Source of the DNA: Neobacillus drentensis
Lineage (GTDB): Bacteria; Bacillota; Bacilli; Bacillales; Cytobacillaceae
DNA: 64,000 nucleotides
Assembly: GCF_021560175.1 (NCBI RefSeq)
Contig: NZ_CP091110.1
Location: 3,722,501-3,786,500, forward strand
Direction: 5' to 3'
Numbering within the stretch: position 1 is the stretch's first letter; each line of letters starts with the position of its first letter. The position numbers were made by a program, and so were the translations under genes. This document shows, piece after piece, positions 53,443 to 62,891 of the stretch. Under the pieces are notes generated by a model. It did no database searches, was not told the DNA's origin, and saw nothing but the letters and a program-made list of their open reading frames with translations.

Positions 53443-54489
53443 TTAGATTTTCCTCCTTAAGAGATTATTTCGATCCACGCCTCTCTTCACTAAGGTGTTA
53501 ACGACAACAGCTACGAGGATGATTGCTCCCTGGATGCTGGATTGCCAAAACGGGGATACATTCAAAAGAGGCAAGGCATTATTTAATACTCCAAGCAGGA
53601 CCGACCCAAGGATGACGCCGGAAATTTTGCCTGCTCCCCCGGCAATGCTTACTCCCCCAAGAATACAGGCAGCAATCACGGTTAGTTCATATCCGGACGC
53701 GGTGTCCCCTTGTGCTGAAGCATATTTAGAAACCCACAAAACACCGGATAAACCTGAAAGCCCTCCCATAATGGTGTATACCATCATTAAAATCTTCGTT
53801 TGGTTAATTCCGCTGACCTTAGCCGAATCGGGATTGCTTCCAACGGCATAAATTTGTCTTCCTGTTCTGGTGTGATTAATAAAGTAATAGAAAACAAGGT
53901 AGATAATAATGGCAATAAAGATAAGCGTGTTAATCCCTAAAATTTTCCCAGTAGCGATCCCAACAAAGCTTTTAGACATTTGATAGGAACTGACCCATTT
54001 CCCACCGCTAATTGTATACGTTAACCCCCTGAAGATATTCATCATGGCTAGGGACGCGATGATGGGCATTAGGCCAATCTTTGAGACCAAAAAGCCAGTA
54101 ATAATTCCGCAAATGATTCCAATAACCGTTCCAAGTAAGATCGCCAATAAAGGGCTTAAATTTGGGTGCGAACTAATCGTTTGAGCGGTAATCATTCCTG
54201 AAATAGCGATAACAGCTCCGATGGATAAATCAATTCCTCTTGTAATTAGTACCACCATCATACCGAGTGCAAGGATGCTTAGAATGGCCGTATTGGTAAC
54301 CAAATCATTAATATTTTCTATTGTTAAAAATCTGGGGCTTCGTAATTGAATAAGGACCGAAAGCAAGAGTATAAATAGGAGTAGTCCGAGCTCCCTAAAC
54401 TTAGAGATCTTAGCTGAAAAGGAAACTTTCTCTACTTCCTGCCGCGGGTTTCTTGCTTTTTCCAGAACTCCTTCTGGCATGATGCTCAC
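53443..54489 (-). CDS. rhaP: Rhamnose-type ABC transporter permease (first)
   Basis: A 348-residue BPD_transp_2 permease. RGIDLSIGAVIAISGMITAQ and YELTVIAACILGGVSIAGGA are the conserved segments, and about nine hydrophobic helices follow an N-terminal cytoplasmic part of about 25 residues. It is paralogous to the following permease. The gene starts behind AGAGGTGAGCATC, 20 bp after the ATPase gene, and ends 4 bp before the next gene start, in line with one transcription unit. Confidence 0.82.
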   Translation of the reverse strand: MSIMPEGVLEKARNPRQEVEKVSFSAKISKFRELGLLLFILLLSVLIQLRSPRFLTIENINDLVTNTAILSILALGMMVVLITRGIDLSIGAVIAISGMITAQTISSHPNLSPLLAILLGTVIGIICGIITGFLVSKIGLMPIIASLAMMNIFRGLTYTISGGKWVSSYQMSKSFVGIATGKILGINTLIFIAIIIYLVFYYFINHTRTGRQIYAVGSNPDSAKVSGINQTKILMMVYTIMGGLSGLSGVLWVSKYASAQGDTASGYELTVIAACILGGVSIAGGAGKISGVILGSVLLGVLNNALPLLNVSPFWQSSIQGAIILVAVVVNTLVKRGVDRNNLLRRKI

Positions 54490-54509
54490 CTCTTTCTTCT
54501 AATCTTCCT

Positions 54510-56021
54510 TTATACGATTATCTGCTTTGACACATCCATCATCGCTGCTTCAAGAATCGACTCCTGTGTCGCCTGGATTTTATTTAGGACTCTTGTCACC
54601 CTTCCTTCGCGCATCACAACAATATTGTCACTTAGCCCTAAAATTTCAGGCATTTCCGAAGAAATCATAATGATCCCATATCCTTGTGCGGCTAGGTCGT
54701 TAATAATCTCATAAATCGCTGATTTTGCTCCTACATCTACCCCTTTCGTCGGCTCATCGAGAATTATGACATCCAAATCAGCCGTTAATAATTTGGCAAC
54801 TGCCACTTTTTGCTGATTTCCGCCGGATAGAGAACTGGCCAGATCAAAAATACTATTTGCTTTTACATTTACTTTTTCCGCCAGGTTCTTAGCTATCTCT
54901 GCCTCTCTTTTTACGTTTAGCCACCCTTTTTTAGATAATCTTTTAAGTGACGGTAATGAGATATTTCTGCCTATATCCCAATCAAGTATTAATCCCTGTA
55001 GTTGACGATCTTCAGGCAAATAGCCGATACCCATTTCCATCGCTACTAGAGGATTTTGAAGTTTCACTTCTTTCCCCTTAAAATAGACTTTACCTTTATC
55101 GATAGGACTAATGCCGAAAATGGCCTGGGAAACCTCACTTCTTCCTGCTCCAACCAGCCCTGTTAAGCCAAGGATCTCTCCTTTATGCAAAGTGAATGAA
55201 ACATCGGCGAAATATCCAGTCTTACCCAATCCCTCTACTCGAAGTACTTCACTTCCAATGGTCGATTTCTTTTCTGGAAACACCTGGGTAATCTTTCTCC
55301 CCACCATTGCCACAATTAGGTCTTCTTTTGTAATCGCATTTACTCCCCATGAACCGATATATCTAGAATCTCGAAAGACCGTGACCTGGCTTGCTAGTCG
55401 ATACATATCTTCAAACCGATGAGATATAAAGATAATTGAAGCCCCTTGGTCTCTTAATCCTTCCGTAATCTTATATAACTCCTCACTTTCCCTCGCAGTA
55501 AGGGCCGCTGTTGGTTCATCCATAATAATAATTTTTGCATCGGTTGAGATGGCTTTGGCAATTTCCACAATTTGCTGCTGAGCAACACTTAAAGCCCCCA
55601 TTTCCATCTTTGGATCGATGGTTGAACCCAAACTTCTTAATAATCCTTTCGCTTCCTCATGCATTTGTTTCCAAAGCAATCGCTTTGTCCCTTTTGCAAT
55701 TTTTTCATGTCCCATGAATATATTTTCCGTCACACTTAAATCCGGATAATTAGTCACATGCTGATAAATAGCGGCAATCCCCTTGTCCTGAGCCTCTTTT
55801 GGGTTATTAAATTCGACTTTTTCACCATTTAAAAAAATTTCTCCCTCCTCCGGTTTGTGAACTCCCGTTATCACTTTAATGAAGGTGGATTTACCAGCAC
55901 CATTTTCCCCCATTAATGCATGAATTTGCCCCGGTTTTAACTTAAAATGAACATGTTCCAAGGCTTTCACACCCGGAAATATTTTGGTAATCCCCCTTAA
56001 TTCGAGTACATATTCGGACAT
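54510..56021 (-). CDS. rhaT: Rhamnose-type ABC transporter ATP-binding protein (two ABC domains)
   Basis: A 503-residue sugar ABC ATPase of the RbsA/MglA/RhaT kind. The first domain has Walker A GENGAGKSTFIK, signature LSVAQQQIVEIAKAI and Walker B IIIMDEPTAALTARE. The second has a degenerate Walker A (GLVGAGRSEVSQAI), signature SLSGGNQQKVAVAKLL and Walker B VIILDEPTKGVDVGAK, as usual in this family. The ATG at 56021 follows CAAGGAGTTGAAAAA; a start at 56063 would add 14 residues. It is the first gene of the ABC operon, with a cre site 80 bp upstream and the response regulator gene ending just before. Confidence 0.87.
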   Translation of the reverse strand: MSEYVLELRGITKIFPGVKALEHVHFKLKPGQIHALMGENGAGKSTFIKVITGVHKPEEGEIFLNGEKVEFNNPKEAQDKGIAAIYQHVTNYPDLSVTENIFMGHEKIAKGTKRLLWKQMHEEAKGLLRSLGSTIDPKMEMGALSVAQQQIVEIAKAISTDAKIIIMDEPTAALTARESEELYKITEGLRDQGASIIFISHRFEDMYRLASQVTVFRDSRYIGSWGVNAITKEDLIVAMVGRKITQVFPEKKSTIGSEVLRVEGLGKTGYFADVSFTLHKGEILGLTGLVGAGRSEVSQAIFGISPIDKGKVYFKGKEVKLQNPLVAMEMGIGYLPEDRQLQGLILDWDIGRNISLPSLKRLSKKGWLNVKREAEIAKNLAEKVNVKANSIFDLASSLSGGNQQKVAVAKLLTADLDVIILDEPTKGVDVGAKSAIYEIINDLAAQGYGIIMISSEMPEILGLSDNIVVMREGRVTRVLNKIQATQESILEAAMMDVSKQIIV

Positions 56022-56100
56022 TTTTTCAACTCCTTGTGTTTCTATTTGGACCTTATGGTTCAATGAACCTCTAATTAATACGCTGAAGAAAAACGTCTAT

Positions 56101-56115
56101 TGAGTCCGCTTACAT
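56101..56115 (-). promoter_or_regulatory. cre (CcpA) site upstream of the rhamnose ABC operon
   Basis: The reverse-strand sequence ATGTAAGCGGACTCA fits all fixed positions of WTGNAANCGNWNNCW. It lies 80 bp upstream of the ATPase start, between it and the response regulator terminator. Confidence 0.6.
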
Positions 56116-56196
56116 ATAGGGTACTTTATCTTTCATCCTTAGAAAAGGAGACATCTTTCGGTTTAGGGGGATGATTTTCGGCAATATTCCAAAAAT

Positions 56197-56221
56197 TAAA
56201 AAAACCTCCTGAACGGAGGTT
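56197..56221 (-). terminator. Terminator at the response regulator stop codon
   Basis: AACCTCC and GGAGGTT form a short GC-rich stem with loop TGAAC, followed on the reverse strand by TTTTTTAATTTTT. One arm touches the response regulator stop codon. Confidence 0.78.
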
Positions 56222-57833
56222 ATTTCAAATTCATATTTGCTTTTTCCTTATATTTTGACGGAACTTCCCCAAAATGCTTTCTAAACAATTTACTGAAGTA
56301 CTTCGTATCCGTGTAACCAACTAGTTGTGAGATATCATATATCTTTAAATCGGTGGATAAAAGCAGATCCTTTGATTTTTCAATTCTAGCTTTCGTCACA
56401 AAGTCTAATACCGTCTCACCGGTTTGATTTTTAAAATATTCACAAAAATAAGTGGGGTTCATATGAATAATTTTGGCAATCTTATCAATGGTGATATTAT
56501 TTCCTAAGTTCTCCGTAATCCATGTTTTTGCCGTATCAATAGGATTAATGGATTCATGTATATTCTTTTCTTCAAAAATTTTAAGTACTTTATGCATCCA
56601 GGTCGTAAGATTTACCTTTAATTCGATAAAGTTCAGAGATTTCCTAGTCAGTTTAAGTGCTTCCTGAATTAAATGAAGCTCGTCTTTTGCTACTGACTTT
56701 GTAAGTAGCCGGTTGATCGTTTGGATGGCCAACACTTGGATACTCTTTTCGATATCTCGCGGGGAAGGAAGCTTTTTCAGTTCGGTAAGGTAATGATTTA
56801 AATGATGAAAAAGTTCTTCCCTCTTTAAAGGATCAAGTGATTCTACCATTCTCGTAATGGTAATCTCTAACTCCTTAGACTCTTTTATCTTCCCCCTTTC
56901 CTTAAGAATATTTTCTACCAATGAAAGGGTATAAATTTGATTTCCGCCATAAATCAGGCGGAATTGCAGCAGCGCTGAAAGGCGATCTCTTAAGGCGGGA
57001 ATAACAGCCACATCATAAAAACTTCTGCTAAGTGCGATGGTCGATGTCAGGTTCGTTCCTGCTTTTATGGCGGATTGCAGCCTTTCAGCTGCCAGTATTT
57101 CTTGTAATTGGTCAGCTTCTTTGTTGTGGATTAAGATCCAAAACGAAGCCTCATCGCCTTTCCAAATCCAAGATAAGTTTTTAGTTGCTTCATTAAAACC
57201 TTTTAATACATCCTGAAGCCTCTTTTCAAGCTCACCACTTTGGAGTGCGTATAAATCTCTCATTTGATTAAAGTCAATGGAAATATGTAATAGGTAGTAT
57301 ATCCCTTTAGGAAAGTCTTTCGTCCACTCCAATTCAGCAAGATCAATTTCATTTCCTCTGATTAGTTCGCTTAGCATTTGGGTCTGCTTAACATGACGGA
57401 GTTGAGTGTCGATTATTTCAACCTTTTTTTCATTTGCCCAGTTTTCTAAAATCCTATCTTTTATTTTCCCAAGCTGTTCTCGGAATTCATCTCGAATTAA
57501 CGGTTTCACCATATAATCGAGCGCTCGTTCGCGAATGGCTGTTTGCAAATAATGAAAGTCGTTAAAGCCGCTAATTACTACCGCTTCAAAAGATGCTCTG
57601 TTTCTCATTTCTTTTATAAGTTCCAGCCCATTCATCCCCGGCATTTTAATATCTGTAATCAATAAATCGAAACAAATGTTTTCTTTTTCATATTCATTTA
57701 TCAATTTAGTTCCACTGTTATAGCTCCCAACAATCTCAAATTCTTCCCCGCAAGATAGGATTAACCTTTCAATTCCCCGTCTGATTCGATTTTCATCGTC
57801 TACCACAATGGCTTTGATTTTTCTAGTGTTCAC
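56220..57833 (-). CDS. YesN-like response regulator with AraC-type DNA-binding domain
   Basis: A 537-residue response regulator. The receiver domain is at residues 1-120 with the acidic pair in IVVDDENR and the phosphorylation site Asp61 in LLITDIKMPGMNGL. A long linker follows, and the last ~100 residues form an AraC helix-turn-helix pair: NITIDKIAKIIHMNPTYFCE, then IYDISQLVGYTDTKYFSKLF. The GTG at 57833 is chosen since AAGGAGGCGGGGAGA precedes it; it overlaps the kinase gene end by 11 bp. It most likely activates the downstream rhamnose ABC and rhamnosidase genes. Confidence 0.9.
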   Translation of the reverse strand: MNTRKIKAIVVDDENRIRRGIERLILSCGEEFEIVGSYNSGTKLINEYEKENICFDLLITDIKMPGMNGLELIKEMRNRASFEAVVISGFNDFHYLQTAIRERALDYMVKPLIRDEFREQLGKIKDRILENWANEKKVEIIDTQLRHVKQTQMLSELIRGNEIDLAELEWTKDFPKGIYYLLHISIDFNQMRDLYALQSGELEKRLQDVLKGFNEATKNLSWIWKGDEASFWILIHNKEADQLQEILAAERLQSAIKAGTNLTSTIALSRSFYDVAVIPALRDRLSALLQFRLIYGGNQIYTLSLVENILKERGKIKESKELEITITRMVESLDPLKREELFHHLNHYLTELKKLPSPRDIEKSIQVLAIQTINRLLTKSVAKDELHLIQEALKLTRKSLNFIELKVNLTTWMHKVLKIFEEKNIHESINPIDTAKTWITENLGNNITIDKIAKIIHMNPTYFCEYFKNQTGETVLDFVTKARIEKSKDLLLSTDLKIYDISQLVGYTDTKYFSKLFRKHFGEVPSKYKEKANMNLK

Positions 57834-59649
57834 TCTCCCCGCCTCCTTCAACCTTTCCCAGATTGTCCTGCATCATTAATGGAATAGAAATAATTACTTC
57901 AGTGCCTTTTTTCATTTGACTATTTATTTGCAACCCATAGCCCTTTCCAAACATCATTATTAGCCGGCCATGAACGTTAATTAATCCAAATTGGGAGTCG
58001 CGCCTTGCCATTGGGTCCGATTCAAGGTAGCTTTTGAGATCAGAAACAACTTTTTCAGGAATTCCAGGACCGTTATCGATCACGCGAAAAATCACTTCCT
58101 CATTTTTCGTTGAAACGTTACCAACTCTTGAGATAAAAATGTTGATTTTAAAATCCTGTTCTTCATCCAGTCCATGTTTAATGGCATTCTCAACAATCGG
58201 CTGCAATATAAACTTTGGCGTGTAATATTTTTTAGGATCCATTTCTTCATGAATCGAAAATTCAATGCGATCTTCAAATCTAAATTTTTGAATCGTTAAA
58301 TAATCCTTGATATGTTGGACTTCCTGGTCAATTGGAACCGTTTTTTCTTTATTACTTATGGAAAATCGAAGCATGCGGCCAAGACGGGAAACCATTTCTA
58401 CCACCACATCATCTTCCCCTTCTTCTACCGCCATACCAACTGTTTCAAGGGTATTGTACATAAAGTGTGGATTTATTTGCGATTGCAGAGCATATAATTC
58501 GGCTTCCTTCTGTTGTAATTTAATTTGAAAATTCTGTTTTATCAAACTATTAATCTCATGAACCATTGAATTAAAGCTTTTCGCAAGAACTCCTACTTCA
58601 TCGTTGCCATTGATTGGGAGATCGACATTAAAGTTTCCCTTTTCCACTTGTTTCATTAATTTTGTTAATCGGTTAATGGGTCTCGATACACTCCAGGCAA
58701 GAATAATAGAGATGACTGTACTTATTAGAATGACCCCCAAAAATGCAATGATGGTAGCTTTTCGGACGAGATCCGTCCTTTCAGTCAAATTCTTCAATAA
58801 AACACTATGAGTCAAAATCCATTGATTCGGACCTATCCTGCTGATACTTATCAATTTATTTTCCTTTTCCCTTGTGGTTTTAAAACTTCCATTAATTTTT
58901 GGATAATGGTTTAAATCCACATTAGTCTTTCCAATATCGTTGGGATTTGTATCGTAAACAATTTGTCCATTCGTATCCATAAGCGTAATATCTGCTTTGT
59001 TAACGGCTTCCAAATTATTTACTATATTTTTAACAAAGGTTAAATCGACTGCAATAAAAATAGTTCCTAATTTCATTCGATTCTCTGTGTCCGTTATTTG
59101 CTGCAGAAGCAGAATATAGGGGGGATTATTTTTAAATTTCAATGTGATCTGATTGGGAAAGATGATTTGTTGTTTGCCTTTTAAATCCAGATCTTGTCCA
59201 AATGGCAAAGCAATACTTTCAAAACCTGTGTATTGGAGTCTCGAAGCGGCAAACAGCCTGTTTTTTGATAAAATGAAAACCCCAAGGATATCCGAATTTC
59301 CACCGTTAATATAAGTGTTTGTCAAGTAGCTGTTAACCAGAAACTTATCTCGTAATAAGGAAGAATTGTTTTGATATGCATCTTTTCTAAGGATTTCAAT
59401 CACTTGGTCTGAATTATAGAGAAGGTCTGGCAGCTCCCTAAATTCACTGATATGGTCATTGATTCGCTCATTCGCCTGATCCAATACTCTTGGAATATAC
59501 TCTCCGACCTGCTCTTCGATTGACTTTGTATATTGGTTATATCCAATATAGCCAATCAATGAAACTGGGATTACCGTAATCAATAGATACGTAATAATCA
59601 GTTTATTCATTAAACGGTAGTTTCTTAATCTTATCCTGTTAAAAATCAT
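57823..59649 (-). CDS. YesM-like sensor histidine kinase
   Basis: A 608-residue membrane kinase. One helix at about 17-38, a large extracellular Cache-like sensor (40-290), a second helix (about 292-315), HAMP (SRPINRLTKLMKQVEKGNFN), then the His_kinase motif LQSQINPHFMYNTLETVGMA with the phospho-accepting His. The ATPase part has ENAIKHGL and RVIDNGPGIPEKVV. Both ends overlap neighbours by 11 bp: the binding-protein gene upstream and the response regulator gene downstream, so three proteins are made in a coupled manner. It should sense rhamnose or rhamnosides, probably with the binding protein's help. Confidence 0.9.
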   Translation of the reverse strand: MIFNRIRLRNYRLMNKLIITYLLITVIPVSLIGYIGYNQYTKSIEEQVGEYIPRVLDQANERINDHISEFRELPDLLYNSDQVIEILRKDAYQNNSSLLRDKFLVNSYLTNTYINGGNSDILGVFILSKNRLFAASRLQYTGFESIALPFGQDLDLKGKQQIIFPNQITLKFKNNPPYILLLQQITDTENRMKLGTIFIAVDLTFVKNIVNNLEAVNKADITLMDTNGQIVYDTNPNDIGKTNVDLNHYPKINGSFKTTREKENKLISISRIGPNQWILTHSVLLKNLTERTDLVRKATIIAFLGVILISTVISIILAWSVSRPINRLTKLMKQVEKGNFNVDLPINGNDEVGVLAKSFNSMVHEINSLIKQNFQIKLQQKEAELYALQSQINPHFMYNTLETVGMAVEEGEDDVVVEMVSRLGRMLRFSISNKEKTVPIDQEVQHIKDYLTIQKFRFEDRIEFSIHEEMDPKKYYTPKFILQPIVENAIKHGLDEEQDFKINIFISRVGNVSTKNEEVIFRVIDNGPGIPEKVVSDLKSYLESDPMARRDSQFGLINVHGRLIMMFGKGYGLQINSQMKKGTEVIISIPLMMQDNLGKVEGGGESEH

Positions 59650-60673
59650 ACTGATCTACATTTTCCTTTGTAAAATCTATGGGTTCCCCCATGATAACCA
59701 TATCATCTATCATGTTAATTTTCCCGACTTGTGGAATTTTTTCACCGTCATAAGGCCGCTGCCCCTTGATCAGGTTGGCAGCCAGGGCCACTGTCAAATA
59801 ACCCAATTTTTTTGGACTCCATAATGTCACAATTTGTGCATCATTTTCTTTTAAATATTGGTTCATTGGATTTGGCGGGGATAACCCTGCCACAACGACT
59901 TTTCCGGCTTGCCCTGCTTCTTTGACAGCTTGAGCTGCGGCCGGCGGACCAACAGAAGAATTTCCGATAATGCCTTTTAAATGTGGATACTGTGTTAGTA
60001 ATTGCTTTGCGAGTATATATGCTTTATGAGAGTCATCATCTGAAGCGACGATTTTGATAAGATGCATATTGGGATAATTCTCCCTTTGCTGTACTTGTAT
60101 CCAATTTAACCATTTGTTTAAATTTGCTGCCGATTTTGCTCCTGTGATGATGGCAAAATCACCTTCTTCATTTAGTTTCCAAGCCAGTGTATCCATCAAA
60201 TGTCTTCCCAATGTCTCGGGATTTACCATGTTGATAAAGAACTCTCTTGAGTTAGGGAGTGTATCTGAATCCCATGTAATGACTTTAATATGCTGGCCTT
60301 TTGCCTTCTCTAAGACTGGAACTAACTTATCTGGGTCATTGGCGGAAACGGCAATGACATCCACCTTTTGATCAATTAGTTCGTTGATTACTCTTATTTG
60401 CTGGTCAGCGTCAGCAACGGTAGGACCTTTATAGATAACCTTTATTCCAAGATCTTTTCCCGCTTCAGAAGCTCCTTCTTCCACCGCATTGAAATAAGGT
60501 ATATTAACCAGTTTTGGAACTACTGCAATGGTAACTGGCTTACTTTCATTACTTTCCTGTGGAGGATTCTTTACTTTTCCATTGGAGTATACAATCTTAA
60601 ACTCTTCTCCCCTACTGCAACCGCTTGCAAAAATAAGAAATACCAATATGAAAAAACAATAGTCTCTTTTCAT
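59639..60673 (-). CDS. Sugar-binding lipoprotein of a three-component sensor system
   Basis: A 344-residue lipoprotein with lipobox FASGC (Cys19) and a Peripla_BP_4 fold resembling RhaS/LsrB: YFNAVEEGASEAGKDLGIKV, NELIDQKVDVIAVSANDPDK, VITWDSDTLPNSREFFINMV and IIGNSSVGPPAAAQAVKEAG. It is encoded ahead of, and overlaps, the kinase gene, not the transporter genes. A sensory role, presenting a sugar to the kinase, is therefore more likely than transport, though it may also feed the ABC importer. The ATG at 60673 follows GGGGGAAACGGAAT; a longer frame from 60724 would spoil the signal peptide. Confidence 0.83.
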   Translation of the reverse strand: MKRDYCFFILVFLIFASGCSRGEEFKIVYSNGKVKNPPQESNESKPVTIAVVPKLVNIPYFNAVEEGASEAGKDLGIKVIYKGPTVADADQQIRVINELIDQKVDVIAVSANDPDKLVPVLEKAKGQHIKVITWDSDTLPNSREFFINMVNPETLGRHLMDTLAWKLNEEGDFAIITGAKSAANLNKWLNWIQVQQRENYPNMHLIKIVASDDDSHKAYILAKQLLTQYPHLKGIIGNSSVGPPAAAQAVKEAGQAGKVVVAGLSPPNPMNQYLKENDAQIVTLWSPKKLGYLTVALAANLIKGQRPYDGEKIPQVGKINMIDDMVIMGEPIDFTKENVDQYDF

Positions 60674-60919
60674 GATATTCCGTTTCCCCCAAATTTTTTT
60701 GAGTATTATTATTACACAATCCAACCCTGAAAATATGTAAAAAGAAAATTCTGAATATTATTGTTTGCAATTTTTATCATAACACAATTTTTTCACCAAA
60801 TTAATATAAAAATAGATTAGGTATTGATTATAATATTTCTTTTCGCTGCCCAAATCATTAAAAAAGGACCTCGCACTAAGAGGTAAAAATTTACTACAGG
60901 ATATAAAGTTAGTTGTCCG

Positions 60920-60936
60920 ACCAAACAAAGTTTGGT
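60920..60936. promoter_or_regulatory. Inverted repeat in the xylanase promoter region
   Basis: ACCAAAC-AAA-GTTTGGT is a perfect 7-bp inverted repeat 77 bp before the xylanase start. It has some likeness to XylR-type (ROK) operators, which contain AGTTTGTTT-like arms, but the match is partial. The other bases between 60674 and 61012 hold AT-rich sequence and the cre site. Confidence 0.35.
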
Positions 60937-60954
60937 AGAATTTAGATAAGATAC

Positions 60955-60969
60955 GTGAAAACGTTTTCT
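60955..60969 (+). promoter_or_regulatory. cre (CcpA) site upstream of the xylanase gene
   Basis: GTGAAAACGTTTTCT matches WTGNAANCGNWNNCW except for the first base. It lies 43 bp before the start codon, in a typical place for carbon catabolite repression of a glycan hydrolase. Confidence 0.65.
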
Positions 60970-61012
60970 GTGTTGAACCAATTCGAAACGGTTATGAAAC
61001 GGAGGCAATATA

Positions 61013-62245
61013 ATGGGACAAACAAATGAATTTGCACACCGTATGGCAAGGAAGACGATCCAACTTGTGGATACTTCAGGAAATCCTGTTGCAGGAAAGA
61101 AAGTAGCACTTAAACAGACAAACCATAAGTTCTTATTTGGCTGCGGCATTTTTGATGCAGTTCCAGTAGCCAATCAAAATGTACCAGCAGACAGACTTAC
61201 TTTTTTGGAAGAAAAACTGGATAAGTTCTTAGACGTATTTAACTCTGCTACATTACCTTTCTATTGGGGAACATTCGAGCCAGAAAAAGGAAAACCACTT
61301 ACGAAAGAATTAAAGGCCGCGGCTCAGTGGTTAAAAGAAAGAAACATAACCGTGAAAGGACATCCTCTTTGCTGGCACACCGTAACGGCTCCATGGCTTC
61401 TCGATATGAGCAATGAAGAAATATTGAAAGCACAGTTTACTAGAATTGAATGGGAAGTATCAGATTTTAAAGGATTAATCGATATGTGGGATGTAATCAA
61501 CGAAGTGGTGATTATGCCTATTTTTGATAAGTATGACAATGGTATAACAAGAATTAGCAAAGAACTTGGCCGAATTGGGATTATTAAAGAAATGTTTGCC
61601 AAAACACGTGAATTCAATCCTGGTGCGACTCTATTATTAAATGACTTTAATACATCTATTAACTATGAAATCTTAATTGATGGATGTTTAAATGCAGGTA
61701 TTCCCATTGATGCGATTGGTATTCAGTCACACCAGCATCAGGGTTATTGGGGACGTGAGAAATTAGAAGAAATCTTAGAGCGTTTCTCACACTTTGGTCT
61801 TCCCCTTCACTTTACAGAGAACACATTGACATCTGGTCATCTGATGCCGTCACAAATTGAAGATCTGAATGATTATCAGATTCCCGAATGGCCATCCACA
61901 CCAGAATTTGAAGAACGCCAGGCAAAAGAAGTAGAAGAAATGTATTCAATTCTGTTTAAACATCCTCTGGTTGAAGCTATTACAGCCTGGTCCTTCAGTG
62001 ATGATGGGGCATGGCTAGGTGCTCCTGCTGGATTTATCAGAACAGATAATAGCCCAAAACCCTCATATGAAGTAATGAAAAAACTGATTAAAAATGACTG
62101 GCATACAAATGTGTCATGCCAGACCGATGAAAACGGTACGGTTTCATTTGAAGGATTTCTTGGTGATTATGATCTTGTTTGTGGAGATAAGGAAGTTGCC
62201 TTTAAATTAGATACAGATTCTGATACCGTACAGCTGGTAATCTAG
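61013..62245 (+). CDS. Endo-1,4-beta-xylanase, GH10, intracellular
   Basis: A 410-residue GH10 enzyme. The TIM barrel runs from about residue 40 to 355. The acid/base Glu164 is in MWDVINEVV and the nucleophile Glu269 in LHFTENTL; VKGHPLCWHTVTAPWL is the conserved +1/-1 subsite region. No signal peptide is present, so it acts in the cytoplasm on imported xylo-oligosaccharides, like Geobacillus XynA2-type enzymes. A short N-terminal beta region (IQLVDTSGNPVAGKKVALKQ) and a C-terminal one (~370-410) flank the barrel. The start is preceded by AACGGAGGCAATATA. It stands alone between a cre site and a terminator. Confidence 0.9.
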   Translation: MGQTNEFAHRMARKTIQLVDTSGNPVAGKKVALKQTNHKFLFGCGIFDAVPVANQNVPADRLTFLEEKLDKFLDVFNSATLPFYWGTFEPEKGKPLTKELKAAAQWLKERNITVKGHPLCWHTVTAPWLLDMSNEEILKAQFTRIEWEVSDFKGLIDMWDVINEVVIMPIFDKYDNGITRISKELGRIGIIKEMFAKTREFNPGATLLLNDFNTSINYEILIDGCLNAGIPIDAIGIQSHQHQGYWGREKLEEILERFSHFGLPLHFTENTLTSGHLMPSQIEDLNDYQIPEWPSTPEFEERQAKEVEEMYSILFKHPLVEAITAWSFSDDGAWLGAPAGFIRTDNSPKPSYEVMKKLIKNDWHTNVSCQTDENGTVSFEGFLGDYDLVCGDKEVAFKLDTDSDTVQLVI

Positions 62246-62263
62246 TCCGGGCTGTATAGTTGT

Positions 62264-62297
62264 AAAGCTTCCGGCTAAATTTTGGCCGGAAGTTTGC
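62264..62297 (+). terminator. Terminator after the xylanase gene
   Basis: CTTCCGGC and GCCGGAAG form the core of a stem with an AT-rich loop, 20 bp after the stop. The T-run is weak. Confidence 0.7.
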
Positions 62298-62397
62298 ACA
62301 TGGGTAAAACCTTATTTCCTTTAAAATCTAGCCCTCTTTAGCTTAATAACTTTTTCCTTAAAACTTTTTTAAACAATAGATAGGATTAAACATTAGT

Positions 62398-62438
62398 AGA
62401 GAAGAAGGTGCTTTCCAATAGGAAAACACCTTCTTTCT
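62398..62438 (-). terminator. Stem-loop downstream of the copper-binding protein gene
   Basis: GAAGAAGGTGCTTTCC and GGAAAACACCTTCTTTC pair with one mismatch around AATA. It lies 32 bp beyond the stop; the following T-run is weak. Confidence 0.6.
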
Positions 62439-62469
62439 CGATAACGGTTTAAAGCTTTTCACAATTGTA

Positions 62470-62799
62470 CTAAGCAGTTAACTTTCTACAAGCTTCTGCA
62501 CACCTTAAGCATGCCTCTGCGCAATTTTGACAATGTGGATGTTGGTGGTTTTGACACTCTTTTCCACATTCTTCACAAATTGTTGCACACACTTGTGCTA
62601 ATTCGGAAATGAATGGTGTTCCTCTGGCAATCGCCTGTTCTAAATAGGAGCAAATATCCGCACACTCCCGGTCTAAGCGGATACACTTCGACATCATTCG
62701 AACATTCTCCTCTTCCAAACAAGCATCGAAACAGTGGTTACAAGCTACCATACATTCATGGAGAGATTCAATAACAGATTGATATTGTTCGTGTGACAT
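62470..62799 (-). CDS. Four-helix bundle copper-binding protein (Csp3/YhjQ-like, DUF326)
   Basis: A 109-residue, cysteine-rich cytoplasmic copper-storage-type protein. There are 16 cysteines arranged in CxxxC and CxxC spacings along predicted helices: HECMVACNHCFDAC, RECADIC, QVCATICEECGKEC and HCQNCAEACLRCAEACRKL. In Csp3 proteins these line the core of a four-helix bundle that holds many Cu(I) ions. The ATG at 62799 is preceded by GAAGGAGGTATAGAG. There is no signal peptide. It stands alone and is unrelated to the sugar genes next to it. Confidence 0.88.
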   Translation of the reverse strand: MSHEQYQSVIESLHECMVACNHCFDACLEEENVRMMSKCIRLDRECADICSYLEQAIARGTPFISELAQVCATICEECGKECQNHQHPHCQNCAEACLRCAEACRKLTA

Positions 62800-62891
62800 C
62801 TCTATACCTCCTTCAAGCATTCTATATTCTTATAACCTTTTCTTCATTGTGTTAAACAAAAGGTTTATTTTTTAAGGCTAATTTCAGGTTT

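Noticed and set aside
61324..61617. Long open frame on the strand opposite the xylanase gene
   Set aside because: It is antisense to conserved GH10 catalytic sequence, has no ribosome binding site and unlikely composition.
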